Source: CAXTSE01 sp964246985 (GTDB lineage: Bacteria > Actinomycetota > Actinomycetes > Actinomycetales > Microbacteriaceae). From it: DNA of 64,000 nt. The notes below the pieces were generated by a model, which ran no database searches, was not told the origin of the DNA, and was given only the letters and a program-made list of their open reading frames with translations. A program made the position numbers and the translations under genes. The stretch spans positions 124,001 to 188,000 of the forward strand of contig CAXTSE010000004.1 of assembly GCA_964246985.1 (NCBI GenBank), read 5' to 3'. Positions 1 through 8,132 of the stretch are shown here, piece after piece. Each line of letters opens with the position of its first letter. The stretch's first letter is position 1.

Positions 1-572
1 TCCGACGCGTCCGCGGCCCTGACGACCACCTCGGCCACGTCCTGCCGCAGCACCGCCGCATTCATCCGGCAGGTGACCACCCCGTCGGTCCCCAGGATCG
101 TCCCGGCGTCGACCTCCTCGCCATCGCGCGACACGACGACGATCGTGTAGGTCGCACCGGCCTCGAGCCCGTCGAGACGGAGGGCGGTCTCGGTGCCCCA
201 GGTGTGGGCGATCAGGTCGCCGTCGACGGACGCGCCCGCGGGCTCGCCGATGAAGTCCACAGCCTCCACGGCACCCAGGGTCCCGGCGGGTCCACGCGGG
301 GGTGCGGTCACGACGCCGTCGACGACGAGAGCCAGGCCCGCTCCGACCGCGAGGCAGGCGGCGGCCGCCGCGACCAGGGTCCAGACGGGCCGGCGACGCC
401 CGTCCCCCACGGGATACGCGGGCGCAGCAGGGGCCGCTGAGCTGTCGATGCTGAGCACCCTGTCCCGGAGCTCGGTGCTGGGGGCGGTCGCGTCCCAGGA
501 CGGGAGTCCGCCGAGGGTCTCGGCGATGTCGCGCTCCAGCTCGCGGTCGTCGTCCTTCGCGCTGTCATCCAT
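1..572 (-). CDS. Anti-sigma factor, RskA-like (partial, C-terminus outside window)
   Basis: This is probably a membrane-anchored anti-sigma factor for the sigma factor encoded just upstream; its ATG overlaps that gene's stop in ATGGATGA (8 bp). The visible 190 residues are an acidic N-terminal region of about 60 residues, one membrane segment (about 63-85, ending LALVVDG), and the start of an extracytoplasmic domain with the TYTIVVVSRDG and AVLRQDVAEV segments expected of an RskA C-terminal domain. The cytoplasmic part has no HxxxCxxC zinc motif, so it is not a ZAS-type anti-sigma factor. The gene runs off the left edge. The family call rests on context plus the C-terminal pattern. Confidence 0.8.
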   Translation of the reverse strand, partial: MDDSAKDDDRELERDIAETLGGLPSWDATAPSTELRDRVLSIDSSAAPAAPAYPVGDGRRRPVWTLVAAAAACLAVGAGLALVVDGVVTAPPRGPAGTLGAVEAVDFIGEPAGASVDGDLIAHTWGTETALRLDGLEAGATYTIVVVSRDGEEVDAGTILGTDGVVTCRMNAAVLRQDVAEVVVRAADAS

Positions 573-1194
573 CGGACGGCTCCCTCTCTTCCAGGTGGGC
601 GCGAAGCGCCCGGAGTGCGTAGTGCGCCCGGCTGCGGAGCGTGGCCACGGGCACGCCCGTGGCCAGAGCGAGCTCGGCGTAGGAGTAGCCGCCGAGGTGC
701 ACGGCGGTCAGGACGCTGCGGTGATCCTCGCTGAGCAGGGCGAGGCCCTCGATCAGCGCCAGATGCTCGAGCGGATCCCAGGGTGCGGTGTCGTCGGCTC
801 GCTCGGCGTCCTCGCCGTCGGAGGTCGCGTCCCCGCGTCGAGCTCGCGCGGCGTCGATGACGACGTTGCGGGCGATCGCGAAGATCCAGGTGCGCTCGCT
901 GCCCCGCACCGCGTCGAACCTGTCGCGAGCCCGCCATGCCCGCAGGAAGGTCTCCTGCACGCAGTCCTCGGCCAGCGGCCGATCACGCAGCGCGTTGATC
1001 GCGAAGCCGAGCACGGCCGAGCCGTGACGGTCGAACGCGGCCGCGAGGTCGAACTCGGAGACGCCGTCGACGATGCGCAGCCGATCGTCGGCGCCGTCGG
1101 AGCGTCGCCGCGCGCCGCGGCGCGATGATCCGAACAGGGACACGCGGATCCGGCTCCCGTCGGCGAGGGACGCGCCGAGTGGTGCGGCGGTCAT
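565..1194 (-). CDS. ECF RNA polymerase sigma factor (SigK/SigL-like)
   Basis: A 209-residue sigma-70 family ECF factor. Region 2 is visible at about 45-90 (core LAEDCVQETFLRAWRARD) and region 4 at about 150-200 (LSEDHRSVLTAVHLGGYSYA, then an HTH). The ATG at 1194 was chosen because AGGAG lies five bases upstream; an upstream ATG at 1212 has no such site. It is followed, with overlap, by its anti-sigma gene and is divergent from a CHRD protein-sortase pair. That arrangement resembles SigK-RskA loci that control secreted surface proteins. Inference: the divergent pair is its regulon. No duplicated ECF promoter could be identified with confidence in the 187-bp gap. Confidence 0.9.
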   Translation of the reverse strand: MTAAPLGASLADGSRIRVSLFGSSRRGARRRSDGADDRLRIVDGVSEFDLAAAFDRHGSAVLGFAINALRDRPLAEDCVQETFLRAWRARDRFDAVRGSERTWIFAIARNVVIDAARARRGDATSDGEDAERADDTAPWDPLEHLALIEGLALLSEDHRSVLTAVHLGGYSYAELALATGVPVATLRSRAHYALRALRAHLEEREPSDG

Positions 1195-1381
1195 GGCGGC
1201 TCCTGTCAGCATACGTAGTCCGTGAGGGTGCGTCGTCAGGGGATACGGAGCGGAGGCGTCCCGCGTTCGACCCGCCGGAGATTTCTCGTGACGAATCTCG
1301 CATCCCGTTGAACGCCGACGGCGTCGGGCCGGTACAGCCCTGCAAGACCACCCCCGGTCTCCAACGCACGCGGAGGAAACA
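1195..1381. promoter_or_regulatory. Divergent control region between sigma factor and CHRD gene
   Basis: This 187-bp gap must hold both the sigma-operon promoter and the CHRD-sortase promoter. GGAGG sits just before the CHRD ATG and AGGAG before the sigma ATG, so both mRNAs have leaders, unlike most genes in this window. A short dyad, CCGAC/GTCGG, lies near 1317-1330. I could not assign -35/-10 elements. Confidence 0.4.
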
Positions 1382-2128
1382 ATGTCGAAGAAGTCACTGG
1401 CCGGCCCCCTGACCATCGGAGGGGTCGCGCTCGCCGCACTCGTCGTCGCCGGAGCGGCGACGCCCGCCTACGCCGAGACCGAGGTGCCCGCGCCGTCGTC
1501 GTTCACGAGCGCGTTCACGGTCATCGCGACCCCCGAAGCGGTCATCAACAACGACGGTGTCGCGACTCCCGGTCAGCCCGGAGCAGCGGGCACGTTCACG
1601 TACCGCATCAACTCCGACCTCGAGATCATCTGCTACGACATCACCCTGACCGGGGTGAGCGGCGACTACATGTCACCCGCGAAGACGGCGACCCACATCC
1701 ACCAGGCCGTCCTCGGCCAGCCCGGGCCGCCGCGCATCGCCTTCCCCAACCCCGCACCCGTCGGCGACGGGCCTCGCACCTCGTCCGGCTGCCTCCAGGG
1801 GCCGTTCACCACCGGCATCGTGACCAACGGTGCCGACACGGGAACGGGCTTCACCCTCGCCCAGATCGAGGCGAACCCCGCCGGCTTCGCCAGCGACGCA
1901 CACACGGTCCTGTTCCCGGCGGGCGTCGTCCGCGGTCAGCTGACGGCGATCCCGGCCGGCGGCGTCCAGACCGGCGGAGGCGGCATGGCGACCGGTGGCG
2001 TCGCATCCGGCAGCGCCGCGTCTGATGGCACCACGGCGCAGGTCGCGCTGGCCGGAGCCGGCGTCGCCGCGGTCGCGGCCGTCGGCGGCGTGCTGCTCTA
2101 CCGTCGCCGCACGGCGTCGGCGCTCTGA
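1382..2128 (+). CDS. Secreted CHRD-domain protein, probable sortase substrate
   Basis: A 248-residue exported protein. A signal peptide occupies residues 1-31 (MSKKS..., cleavage likely after AYA). A CHRD domain follows, recognisable by the THIH motif, a Gly/Pro-rich stretch, and the closing HTVLFPAGVVRGQL. The tail has a Gly/Ser/Thr-rich linker, a hydrophobic segment (AGAGVAAVAAVGGVLLY) and the charged end RRRTASAL, which is the layout of a cell-wall sorting signal. There is no LPXTG; the candidates before the membrane segment are VQTGGGG and MATGG. GGAGGAAACA precedes the ATG. The stop overlaps the sortase start (TGATG), so the two are translationally coupled. The domain's ligand is unknown. 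Confidence 0.85.
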   Translation: MSKKSLAGPLTIGGVALAALVVAGAATPAYAETEVPAPSSFTSAFTVIATPEAVINNDGVATPGQPGAAGTFTYRINSDLEIICYDITLTGVSGDYMSPAKTATHIHQAVLGQPGPPRIAFPNPAPVGDGPRTSSGCLQGPFTTGIVTNGADTGTGFTLAQIEANPAGFASDAHTVLFPAGVVRGQLTAIPAGGVQTGGGGMATGGVASGSAASDGTTAQVALAGAGVAAVAAVGGVLLYRRRTASAL

Positions 2129-2817
2129 TGACGACGCGGACGGGGGAGCGGCGACCGTCTCGCACGCGGGCGCCGCACCTCCGTCCGCGCCTCGCTCCAG
2201 TGGCGATCGTCGCGGCGGCGGCGATCGCTCTCACCGGAGGCGCCCTGACCGGATGCGCTGCCGCCGTACCGCGCGAGGTGTCCGCTGTCGCGACACCCGC
2301 ACCCACCCCGACGGCGGCGGCGTCCGCTCCTCCGAGCGCCCCACCCGCGGCGGCAGCGGCCCCGGTGGCCGTCTCCCTCCCGTCGATCGGGCTGGACGAG
2401 ACGCTCATCGACCTCGGACTGCAGGCGGACGGCTCGATGGAGGTGCCCACGGACTTCTCACGGGTCGGGTGGTTCACCGGAGGCGGACGTCCCGGCGGCA
2501 TCGGTCCGACCGTGATCGCCGGGCACGTGGACTCGGCGACCGGACCGGCGGTGTTCGCGCGGCTGGAGGAGCTGGTCGTCGGCGACCTGGTCACGGTCAC
2601 CGGCGCCGACGGTCGCCAGCACCGCTACCGGGTCACCGAGACGGCCGACTACCCCAAGTCCGAGTTCCCCACGGCGCGCGTCTTCGGGGCATCGCTGTCC
2701 GACAGCCTGCGCCTCATCACGTGCGGCGGGGTGTTCGATCGAGCCTCGGGCCACTACACCGACAACCGTGTCGTGTACGCCGAGCCGGTCAAGAGCGGGG
2801 TGATGCCGGACGTGTGA
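2128..2817 (+). CDS. Class F-type sortase
   Basis: A 229-residue sortase. The catalytic set is visible: His in IAGHVDSAT (about 131), Cys in LRLITCGG (about 199) and Arg in TDNRVVYAE (about 213). The N-terminus has a hydrophobic segment ending in ALTGCAA, which matches a lipobox, so it may be a lipoprotein or simply signal-anchored. An Ala/Pro linker of about 50 residues follows. Short sortases of this layout with GHVDS and ITCGG motifs are the actinobacterial class F group. Its start overlaps the CHRD stop by one base, so the CHRD protein is the obvious substrate. The sorting motif it reads is unknown. Confidence 0.88.
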   Translation: MTTRTGERRPSRTRAPHLRPRLAPVAIVAAAAIALTGGALTGCAAAVPREVSAVATPAPTPTAAASAPPSAPPAAAAAPVAVSLPSIGLDETLIDLGLQADGSMEVPTDFSRVGWFTGGGRPGGIGPTVIAGHVDSATGPAVFARLEELVVGDLVTVTGADGRQHRYRVTETADYPKSEFPTARVFGASLSDSLRLITCGGVFDRASGHYTDNRVVYAEPVKSGVMPDV

Positions 2818-3007
2818 CGCCGCGGCGGAGACGGTGATCCGCGCTGAACGAGAGCGCGTCGTGTAGCATGGGCACGCATCCGCCCCACCGGTCGAAGACC
2901 GGGTCTGGGAACCTGCGGAATGCACGCACTGGATCACCAGGTGTCGACGACACCACAGCACGATCCGTCCGGGGTCCTCCGCACTCGGAGCGGGTCAGAG
3001 GAGCAGC
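2818..3007 (+). promoter_or_regulatory. Leader of the helicase gene, with hairpins
   Basis: This 190-bp gap holds a GCGCT/AGCGC dyad (about 2841-2857) that could end the sortase transcript, a possible -10 TAGCAT at 2864-2869, then about 130 bases of leader with two compact perfect hairpins, CCGGTCgaaGACCGG and GGTGTCgacGACACC. AGAGGAG precedes the helicase ATG. The leader is long for this genome and may be regulatory; it matches no riboswitch core that I recognise. Confidence 0.4.
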
Positions 3008-5149
3008 ATGGCCACATCCGGCCAATCGTCCGCAGGGTCTGCCCGCCGGCAGCGCAGCGGCACCAAGCGTCCGGCAGCACAGCAGCGTCGGCGTCAGCAC
3101 CAGGACGAGTCGGGCATCATCCCGGTGCTCGCCCGCACCGTGCGCACCATCGAGAACTCCGCCGAGCGCGGAAAGGTCAATCCGGCCAACCGGGTGCGGT
3201 TCCGCGTCGCCGCGCTGCTCGCCCGCGAGGAGCGCACGCGCATCAAGTCCGACACGTCGCTCACCGACTCGGAGCGCACGAAGGAGCTGACGCGGCTCGA
3301 CGGCATCGCCACGATCATGGCCAAGTCCGCCTCCCGCGACACCTCGCTCATTCAGCTGCTGACCGACACGTCGCCGCTCAGCCCGGCGGCGCAGGAGGTG
3401 CGTCGCGCGATGCTCATGGAGGCGGGCACCGAGCTCAGCCCCGAGGAGCTCGTCGTCATCACCGAGGCGCCGGTGAAGCCGGCCGAGGAGGAGCGCCACG
3501 TCGTCCCCCAGTCGGTGCGGCAGTACCAGATGTCGAACCCGTTCCTCGCGCCCGACTTCAGCAACGTCGCGCTCGTCGCGTCGACGGAGGGCCGCCTCGC
3601 CAACTGGGAGCTGATCGAGCCGCTGTTCCGCAGCTTCGAGCTCGGGGCGGGCGGGGGAGCCGCCACCATGAACCTGCCGGCCCCGCGCACGCGCGAGACG
3701 CCCGGCGGACTCGACCTGATGATCCACCAGGCCCGATTCGTCGAGAGCGCCCGCACGGGCCACCGCAGCTACCTGCTCGCCGACGAGCCCGGCCTCGGCA
3801 AGACGGCGCAGGCCCTGCTCGCGGCCGATGTCACCGGGTCGTATCCCCTGCTCGTCGTCGTCCCCAACGTCGTCAAGGTCAACTGGGCACGTGAGGTCGA
3901 GAAGTGGACGCCGTCGCGCACGGCGACCGTCGTGCACGGCGACGGCGACGACATCGACGCGTTCGCCGACGTCGTGATCGTCAACTACGAGGTGCTCGAC
4001 CGGCACGCGGCCTGGCTGTCTCGCCGCGGCTTCAAGGGCATGGTCGTCGACGAGGCCCACTTCATCAAGAACAAGGAGTCGCAGCGCTCGAAGAACGTGC
4101 TCGCGATCTCGCGCAGCATCCGCGCCGCCAAGTCCGACGCCCTCTTCATCGCCCTCACCGGGACGCCGCTGATCAACCAGATCGAGGACTTCCGCATGAT
4201 CTGGCAGTACCTCGGCTGGATCGACGACAAGAAGCCCATGCCGCGCCTGATGCGGAAGCTGGAGGAGACCGAGCTCAGCCCGGGCGAGCCCGGGTTCTTC
4301 GCGGCCGCGCGCGGCGCGGTCGTCGACATGGGCATCGTGCGGCGCAAGAAGCAGGATGTCGCGGCCGACATCCCCGCGCGACGCATCGCCGACATCCCGG
4401 TCGAGCTCGACGGCGAGTCGGGACGCTCGATCAAGGCCGCCGAGGCCGCGCTCGTCGCCCGGCTGGTGGAGCGCTACCGCCGCCTCGCCGCCGCCCGCCC
4501 GGACTCCGAGCGCGACGACCTCATCCGTCTGGTGGCGGCCGCCGAGGTCGAGGAGTCGAAGGGCTCGGAGACCGGTGAGAACGTCTTCGCGCTCGTGCGG
4601 CGCATCGGCCAGGCCAAGGCGACCCCGGCCGCCGACTACACGGTCAACCTGGCGCGCAACGTCGGCAAGGTCGTGTTCTTCGCCAAGCACATCGACGTGA
4701 TGGATGCGGCCGAGAAGCACTTCGCCGCGGCCGGGCTGCAGACCGTCAGCATCCGGGGCGAGCAGACCACGAAGGCGCGCACCGCCGCACTCGACGCGTT
4801 CACGAACGATCCGGATGTGGCGGTCGCCGTGTGCTCGCTGACGGCGGCCGGCGTGGGCATCAACCTGCAGGCCGCGTCCAACGTCGTCCTCGCCGAGCTC
4901 AGCTGGACCAACGCCGAGCAGACGCAGGCCATCGACCGCGTGCATCGCATCGGGCAGGGTCTGCCGGTCACCGCCTGGCGCATCATCGCCGCCGGCACGA
5001 TCGACGGCCGCATCTCGGAGCTCATCGACTCGAAGGCGGGACTCGCCGCGCGCGCTCTCGACGGGATCGACGTCGACACCGCCGTGGAGGGCTCGGTGCA
5101 GCTGGCCGCCCTCGTGACGATCCTGTCCGACGCGATCGGGGCCGAGTGA
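3008..5149 (+). CDS. SNF2-family DEAD/DEAH-box helicase
   Basis: A 713-residue superfamily 2 ATPase of the SNF2/HepA type. A Lys/Arg/Gln-rich N-terminus and about 200 residues without a recognised domain precede motif I, DEPGLGKTAQ (about 259). DEAH box VVDEAHFIKN follows (about 346), then ALTGTPLINQ (motif III). The C-terminal helicase lobe carries AGVGINLQAA and the SNF2 signature QAIDRVHRIGQG (about 640-650). Such proteins translocate on double-stranded DNA or remodel DNA-bound proteins. AGAGGAG precedes the ATG. Its stop overlaps the next start in GTGA, an odd coupling with a glycan enzyme. The target is not evident from the sequence. Confidence 0.9.
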   Translation: MATSGQSSAGSARRQRSGTKRPAAQQRRRQHQDESGIIPVLARTVRTIENSAERGKVNPANRVRFRVAALLAREERTRIKSDTSLTDSERTKELTRLDGIATIMAKSASRDTSLIQLLTDTSPLSPAAQEVRRAMLMEAGTELSPEELVVITEAPVKPAEEERHVVPQSVRQYQMSNPFLAPDFSNVALVASTEGRLANWELIEPLFRSFELGAGGGAATMNLPAPRTRETPGGLDLMIHQARFVESARTGHRSYLLADEPGLGKTAQALLAADVTGSYPLLVVVPNVVKVNWAREVEKWTPSRTATVVHGDGDDIDAFADVVIVNYEVLDRHAAWLSRRGFKGMVVDEAHFIKNKESQRSKNVLAISRSIRAAKSDALFIALTGTPLINQIEDFRMIWQYLGWIDDKKPMPRLMRKLEETELSPGEPGFFAAARGAVVDMGIVRRKKQDVAADIPARRIADIPVELDGESGRSIKAAEAALVARLVERYRRLAAARPDSERDDLIRLVAAAEVEESKGSETGENVFALVRRIGQAKATPAADYTVNLARNVGKVVFFAKHIDVMDAAEKHFAAAGLQTVSIRGEQTTKARTAALDAFTNDPDVAVAVCSLTAAGVGINLQAASNVVLAELSWTNAEQTQAIDRVHRIGQGLPVTAWRIIAAGTIDGRISELIDSKAGLAARALDGIDVDTAVEGSVQLAALVTILSDAIGAE

Positions 5150-6720
5150 CCAGCGACCTCGAGCTCGTCTGGTCGAACCCGCGCGCGCGACTGCGCGACC
5201 GGGCCGACATCGTCACCGAGCGCGACCGCTTCGCCCTCCTCGACCCGACGGCGACGCCTCTGAGCGCGATGCACGACGACGTGCTGCTCGTGCGCAGAGC
5301 TCTCGACGCCGCGGGCATCGCTCACCTCCTCATCCGGGGTGCCGACGCCCGCCCGGTGCTCGCCGTCGATCGGGCGCGCCGCGACGACGTGGCCGCTGCG
5401 CTCACGGCTGCGGCGGCCGACGAGCCGCTGTACGCCCGTGCCGAGGGGGAGGGCGGCAAGGCCCGTGAGGTGCTCGTCGCCGACGGTCGGCTGCCCGGCA
5501 CCCGGAAGAGCGATGTCATCAGGCTCTACCGACGTCGCGTCACCGACGCCGGCCGGCTGTGGCGCGCCGTCGCATCCGCGGTGTTCCTCGAGTTCTGGCG
5601 ATTCGGCGACATCGAGCTCATCGCTCCGCGCGAGAACGCGCTGTCGCGTCGTCGTCTGCCGCGAGCGGACGCCGTCGCGACCTCGGTCGAGCGCTTCGGC
5701 GCGACCTGGCAGACCCTCGTCGGCATGTTCGACGAGCACGCGGGCGACGTCACCTTCGACATCGACATGGTCTTCTCGTGGGTCGACGGCACCGACGTCG
5801 AGTTCCAGCGCGAGCGCGCGCGGCGGATGGGCAGCTACGTCGTCGGGGACGGCGACGACTCCGAGGCGCGATTCCGGCAGATCGACGAGCTGAAGTACGC
5901 GCTCCGCAGCGTCTACGTGTTCGCTCCGTGGGTGCGCAACATCTACATCGTCACCGACTCGCCGCGTCCGGCCTGGCTGGCCGACCACCCTCGGGTGACG
6001 ATGATGCCGAGCGAGACGTTCTTCGCCGATCCGAGCACCCTGCCCACCTACAACTCGCACGCGGTCGAGAGCCAGCTCCACCGCATCCCCGGCCTCAGCG
6101 AGCACTTCCTGTACTCCAACGACGACATGTTCTTCGGTCGGCCCGTGGCGCCCGAGCTGTTCTTCTCTCCCGGGGGCGTCTCGCGCTTCGTCGAGGCGAC
6201 CACCCGGATCGGTCTCGGCGACAGCTCGCCCGAGCGAAGCGGGTATGAGAACGCCGCGCGCGTCAACCGCGCCCTCCTCCGCGAGCGCTTCGGCCGCACC
6301 ATCACGCGCCATCTGGAGCACTCCGCCGCGCCGCTGCGGAAGAGCGTGATGGAAGAGCTCGAGACGGAGTTCCCCGACGACTTCCGGCGCACCGCGGCGA
6401 GCCCGTTCCGCGCCGCGACCGACATCTCGGTCACCAACTCGCTGTACCACTACTACGCGCTGTTCACGGGGCGCGCGGTCACGCAGACCGACGCCCGCAT
6501 GCTGTACGTCGAGACCACGCTGGCGTCCGCATCCGGCCAGATGCGTCACCTGCTCAAAGACCGCCGCTACGACTTCTTCTGCCTGAACGACGGCAGCGCG
6601 CCCGAGATCCCGGTCGAGGAGCGCACCGCCAACGTGCGGTCCTTCCTCGAGAGGTACTACCCGGCAACGGCTCCCTGGGAGGTCGGCGCCGGTGCGACGG
6701 CCGATCGCGACGCCGTCTGA
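5146..6720 (+). CDS. Stealth-family sugar-phosphate transferase
   Basis: A 524-residue Stealth protein, the family of hexose-1-phosphate transferases that make phosphodiester-linked capsule or surface glycans. The conserved regions are visible in order: CR1 IDMVFSWVDGTD (about 204-216), CR2 FRQIDELKYALRSVYVFAP (about 243-262) followed by IYIVTDS, CR3 TYNSHAVESQLHRIPGLSEH with YSNDDMFFG (about 299-330), and CR4 near RYDFFCLNDG (about 470). The N-terminal 200 residues look like the usual Stealth leader domain. The GTG start is inside the helicase stop (GTGA). There are no other glycan genes beside it, so the polymer is unknown. Confidence 0.88.
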   Translation: MTSDLELVWSNPRARLRDRADIVTERDRFALLDPTATPLSAMHDDVLLVRRALDAAGIAHLLIRGADARPVLAVDRARRDDVAAALTAAAADEPLYARAEGEGGKAREVLVADGRLPGTRKSDVIRLYRRRVTDAGRLWRAVASAVFLEFWRFGDIELIAPRENALSRRRLPRADAVATSVERFGATWQTLVGMFDEHAGDVTFDIDMVFSWVDGTDVEFQRERARRMGSYVVGDGDDSEARFRQIDELKYALRSVYVFAPWVRNIYIVTDSPRPAWLADHPRVTMMPSETFFADPSTLPTYNSHAVESQLHRIPGLSEHFLYSNDDMFFGRPVAPELFFSPGGVSRFVEATTRIGLGDSSPERSGYENAARVNRALLRERFGRTITRHLEHSAAPLRKSVMEELETEFPDDFRRTAASPFRAATDISVTNSLYHYYALFTGRAVTQTDARMLYVETTLASASGQMRHLLKDRRYDFFCLNDGSAPEIPVEERTANVRSFLERYYPATAPWEVGAGATADRDAV

Positions 6721-6729
6721 TCCGGGGCG

Positions 6730-7671
6730 CTACGGCACCGGCAGGGTGAGCGGCATCGTCATCGGCGGCTCCGGGCTGACGCGCGGAGTCGTCGAGGCGG
6801 GGATGCGGATCCCCTGCGCCGCCAGCCGGCGGGCGCTCTCCTCGGCGTCGATGTAGTCGAGCGGCGCGTAGCTGCCGAGAGGGACGACCGAGTGCAGCAC
6901 GGTGCTCGGGTAGACGTGCACGGTGTGGAAGCCGCGCGCACCATCGCGGCCGCGGGTGCCGCCGACGGGCACGTTGAGATCCTGGGTGTAGCAGGTGGCC
7001 GTGGCGACCGAGACCGGGATGCCGGCGAACATCGCCATCGACGAGTAGTGCAGATGCCCGGCGAGGATGCTGCGCACGTCGCTCCCCTCGAGCACCTCGG
7101 CGAGCTCGTGCTGGTCGCGCAGCTCGACCGAGACGGCGAGGTCGAGCACCGCCGGCACCGGAGGGTGGTGCATGGCCAGGATCGTGCCGTGGGGCGCGGG
7201 CGTCGACAGCTCCTCGGCGAGCCAGTCCAGCTGGTCGCCGGTCACCTCGCCCCAGTGGTGGCCGGGCACCGTGGAGTCCAGGGTGATCACCCGAAGACCG
7301 TTGACGTCGTACACGCGATCGACGGGGCGGGTCGAAGGCTGCTCGCCGAACAGCGCCGAGCGGAATGCCGCCCGGTCGTCGTGGTTGCCCATCGCCCAGA
7401 TCACCTGGGCACCAAGCCGGGCCGCGGCGGGCTCGACGATGCGGCGCAGGCGCTCGTAGGCATCGGGCTCGCCCTTGTCGGCGAGATCGCCGGTGAAGAT
7501 CAGGGCCTCGGGTCGCCCCTGCGACGACTCGAGCTCATCGAAGAGGCCGCGGAGGTGGCGCTCGCTGTCGACGCTGCCGTACAGGCGGCCCGCGCCGGCG
7601 AGCAGGTGCGTGTCGCTGATGTGCACGAGGAAGTGGTCGTGCCTCGGGTATTCGGCTGTTCGCACGATCAC
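6730..7671 (-). CDS. Calcineurin-like phosphoesterase, CpdA-like
   Basis: A 313-residue binuclear metallophosphoesterase. All metal-ligand motifs are present: HISDTHLL (D-x-H), FTGDLADKG (GD), WAMGNHDD (GNHD), MHHPP, and AGHLHYSS (GHxH). The GNHD spacing and overall length match the class III cyclic nucleotide phosphodiesterase/CpdA group, so cAMP or another cyclic or phosphodiester substrate is likely but unproven. The C-terminal 60 residues are Pro-rich and probably disordered. It is transcribed alone, convergent with the Stealth gene 9 bases away. The GTG start has no clear Shine-Dalgarno site. Confidence 0.85.
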   Translation of the reverse strand: MIVRTAEYPRHDHFLVHISDTHLLAGAGRLYGSVDSERHLRGLFDELESSQGRPEALIFTGDLADKGEPDAYERLRRIVEPAAARLGAQVIWAMGNHDDRAAFRSALFGEQPSTRPVDRVYDVNGLRVITLDSTVPGHHWGEVTGDQLDWLAEELSTPAPHGTILAMHHPPVPAVLDLAVSVELRDQHELAEVLEGSDVRSILAGHLHYSSMAMFAGIPVSVATATCYTQDLNVPVGGTRGRDGARGFHTVHVYPSTVLHSVVPLGSYAPLDYIDAEESARRLAAQGIRIPASTTPRVSPEPPMTMPLTLPVP

Positions 7672-7877
7672 GGGCCAATCGAATCAGACGCTGATGAACG
7701 GAGTGGAAACCACGCCGGTACAACGGTATTCGGATCCCGGCCCCGCTGAGCCTGGACGGCTGGCCCCAGAAGGGGTCAGAAGCTTCAACCATCTAGCGAG
7801 ACTTCACGGCTAGCGGCCTCTGTTCAGCCGGGAGTAACTTCATGTTCACGGAAGCGGCGCAAGCCGCGGATGTAACA

Positions 7878-7945
7878 GAAAGGCCCTCGCGGCTCGACGA
7901 ACCACCCGGCGCAAGCCGGAGGGAACGCGGCAGCGGGGGCCTTTC
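7878..7945. repeat. Inverted repeat GAAAGGCCC/GGGCCTTTC with nested hairpin
   Basis: Nine-base perfect arms at 7878-7886 and 7937-7945 enclose a smaller CCGGCgcaaGCCGG hairpin. This is part of the structured intergenic region. Confidence 0.7.
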
Positions 7946-7970
7946 GTACGCCGAATCCTTGTACCCCGTT

Positions 7971-7992
7971 GTGTCCGCATCGGTGCGGACAC
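7971..7992. repeat. Perfect hairpin GTGTCCGCA-TCGG-TGCGGACAC
   Basis: A nine-base perfect stem is closed by a four-base TCGG loop. There is no T-run on either side, so it looks like an RNA structural element rather than a terminator. Confidence 0.7.
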
Positions 7993-8061
7993 CCGCAATG
8001 GGGGCATACAGCGTGGGGGTGCCTGGCTACTCTCGGGAGTGCACTAGTTGGGGGACTAGCG

Positions 8062-8132
8062 GCGGCGGTGGTCTCGTCAGAGCCCGATTCCGAATACGGG
8101 GGTATGAGGATCGTGGGACGAGACCCCGCCGC
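8062..8132. repeat. Long stem of about 16 bp with a 38-base internal region
   Basis: The arm at 8062-8078 (GCGGCGGTGGTCTCGTC) pairs with 8117-8132 (GACGAGACCCCGCCGC), leaving one bulged base. The intervening segment contains a further CCCGATT/AATACGGG element. AGTATTCTTTAA follows on the plus strand, so the whole could terminate a plus-strand RNA. Confidence 0.65.

Noticed and set aside
2789..4945. Long open frame on the minus strand opposite the helicase gene (over 700 codons)
   Set aside because: It is the antisense shadow of a strongly coded gene; high third-position GC removes stops. The product is low-complexity and matches no family.
7690..7760. TTCGGATCCC followed by a GC-rich stretch, resembling a tRNA T-arm
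   Set aside because: It lacks the TTCRA core, and no acceptor, D or anticodon arm can be drawn around it.
7800..8000. Possible riboswitch or tmRNA/RNase P RNA
   Set aside because: The GAGGAAAGUCC block, tmRNA ends and the riboswitch cores that I know are all absent. It is kept only as an unassigned structured region.
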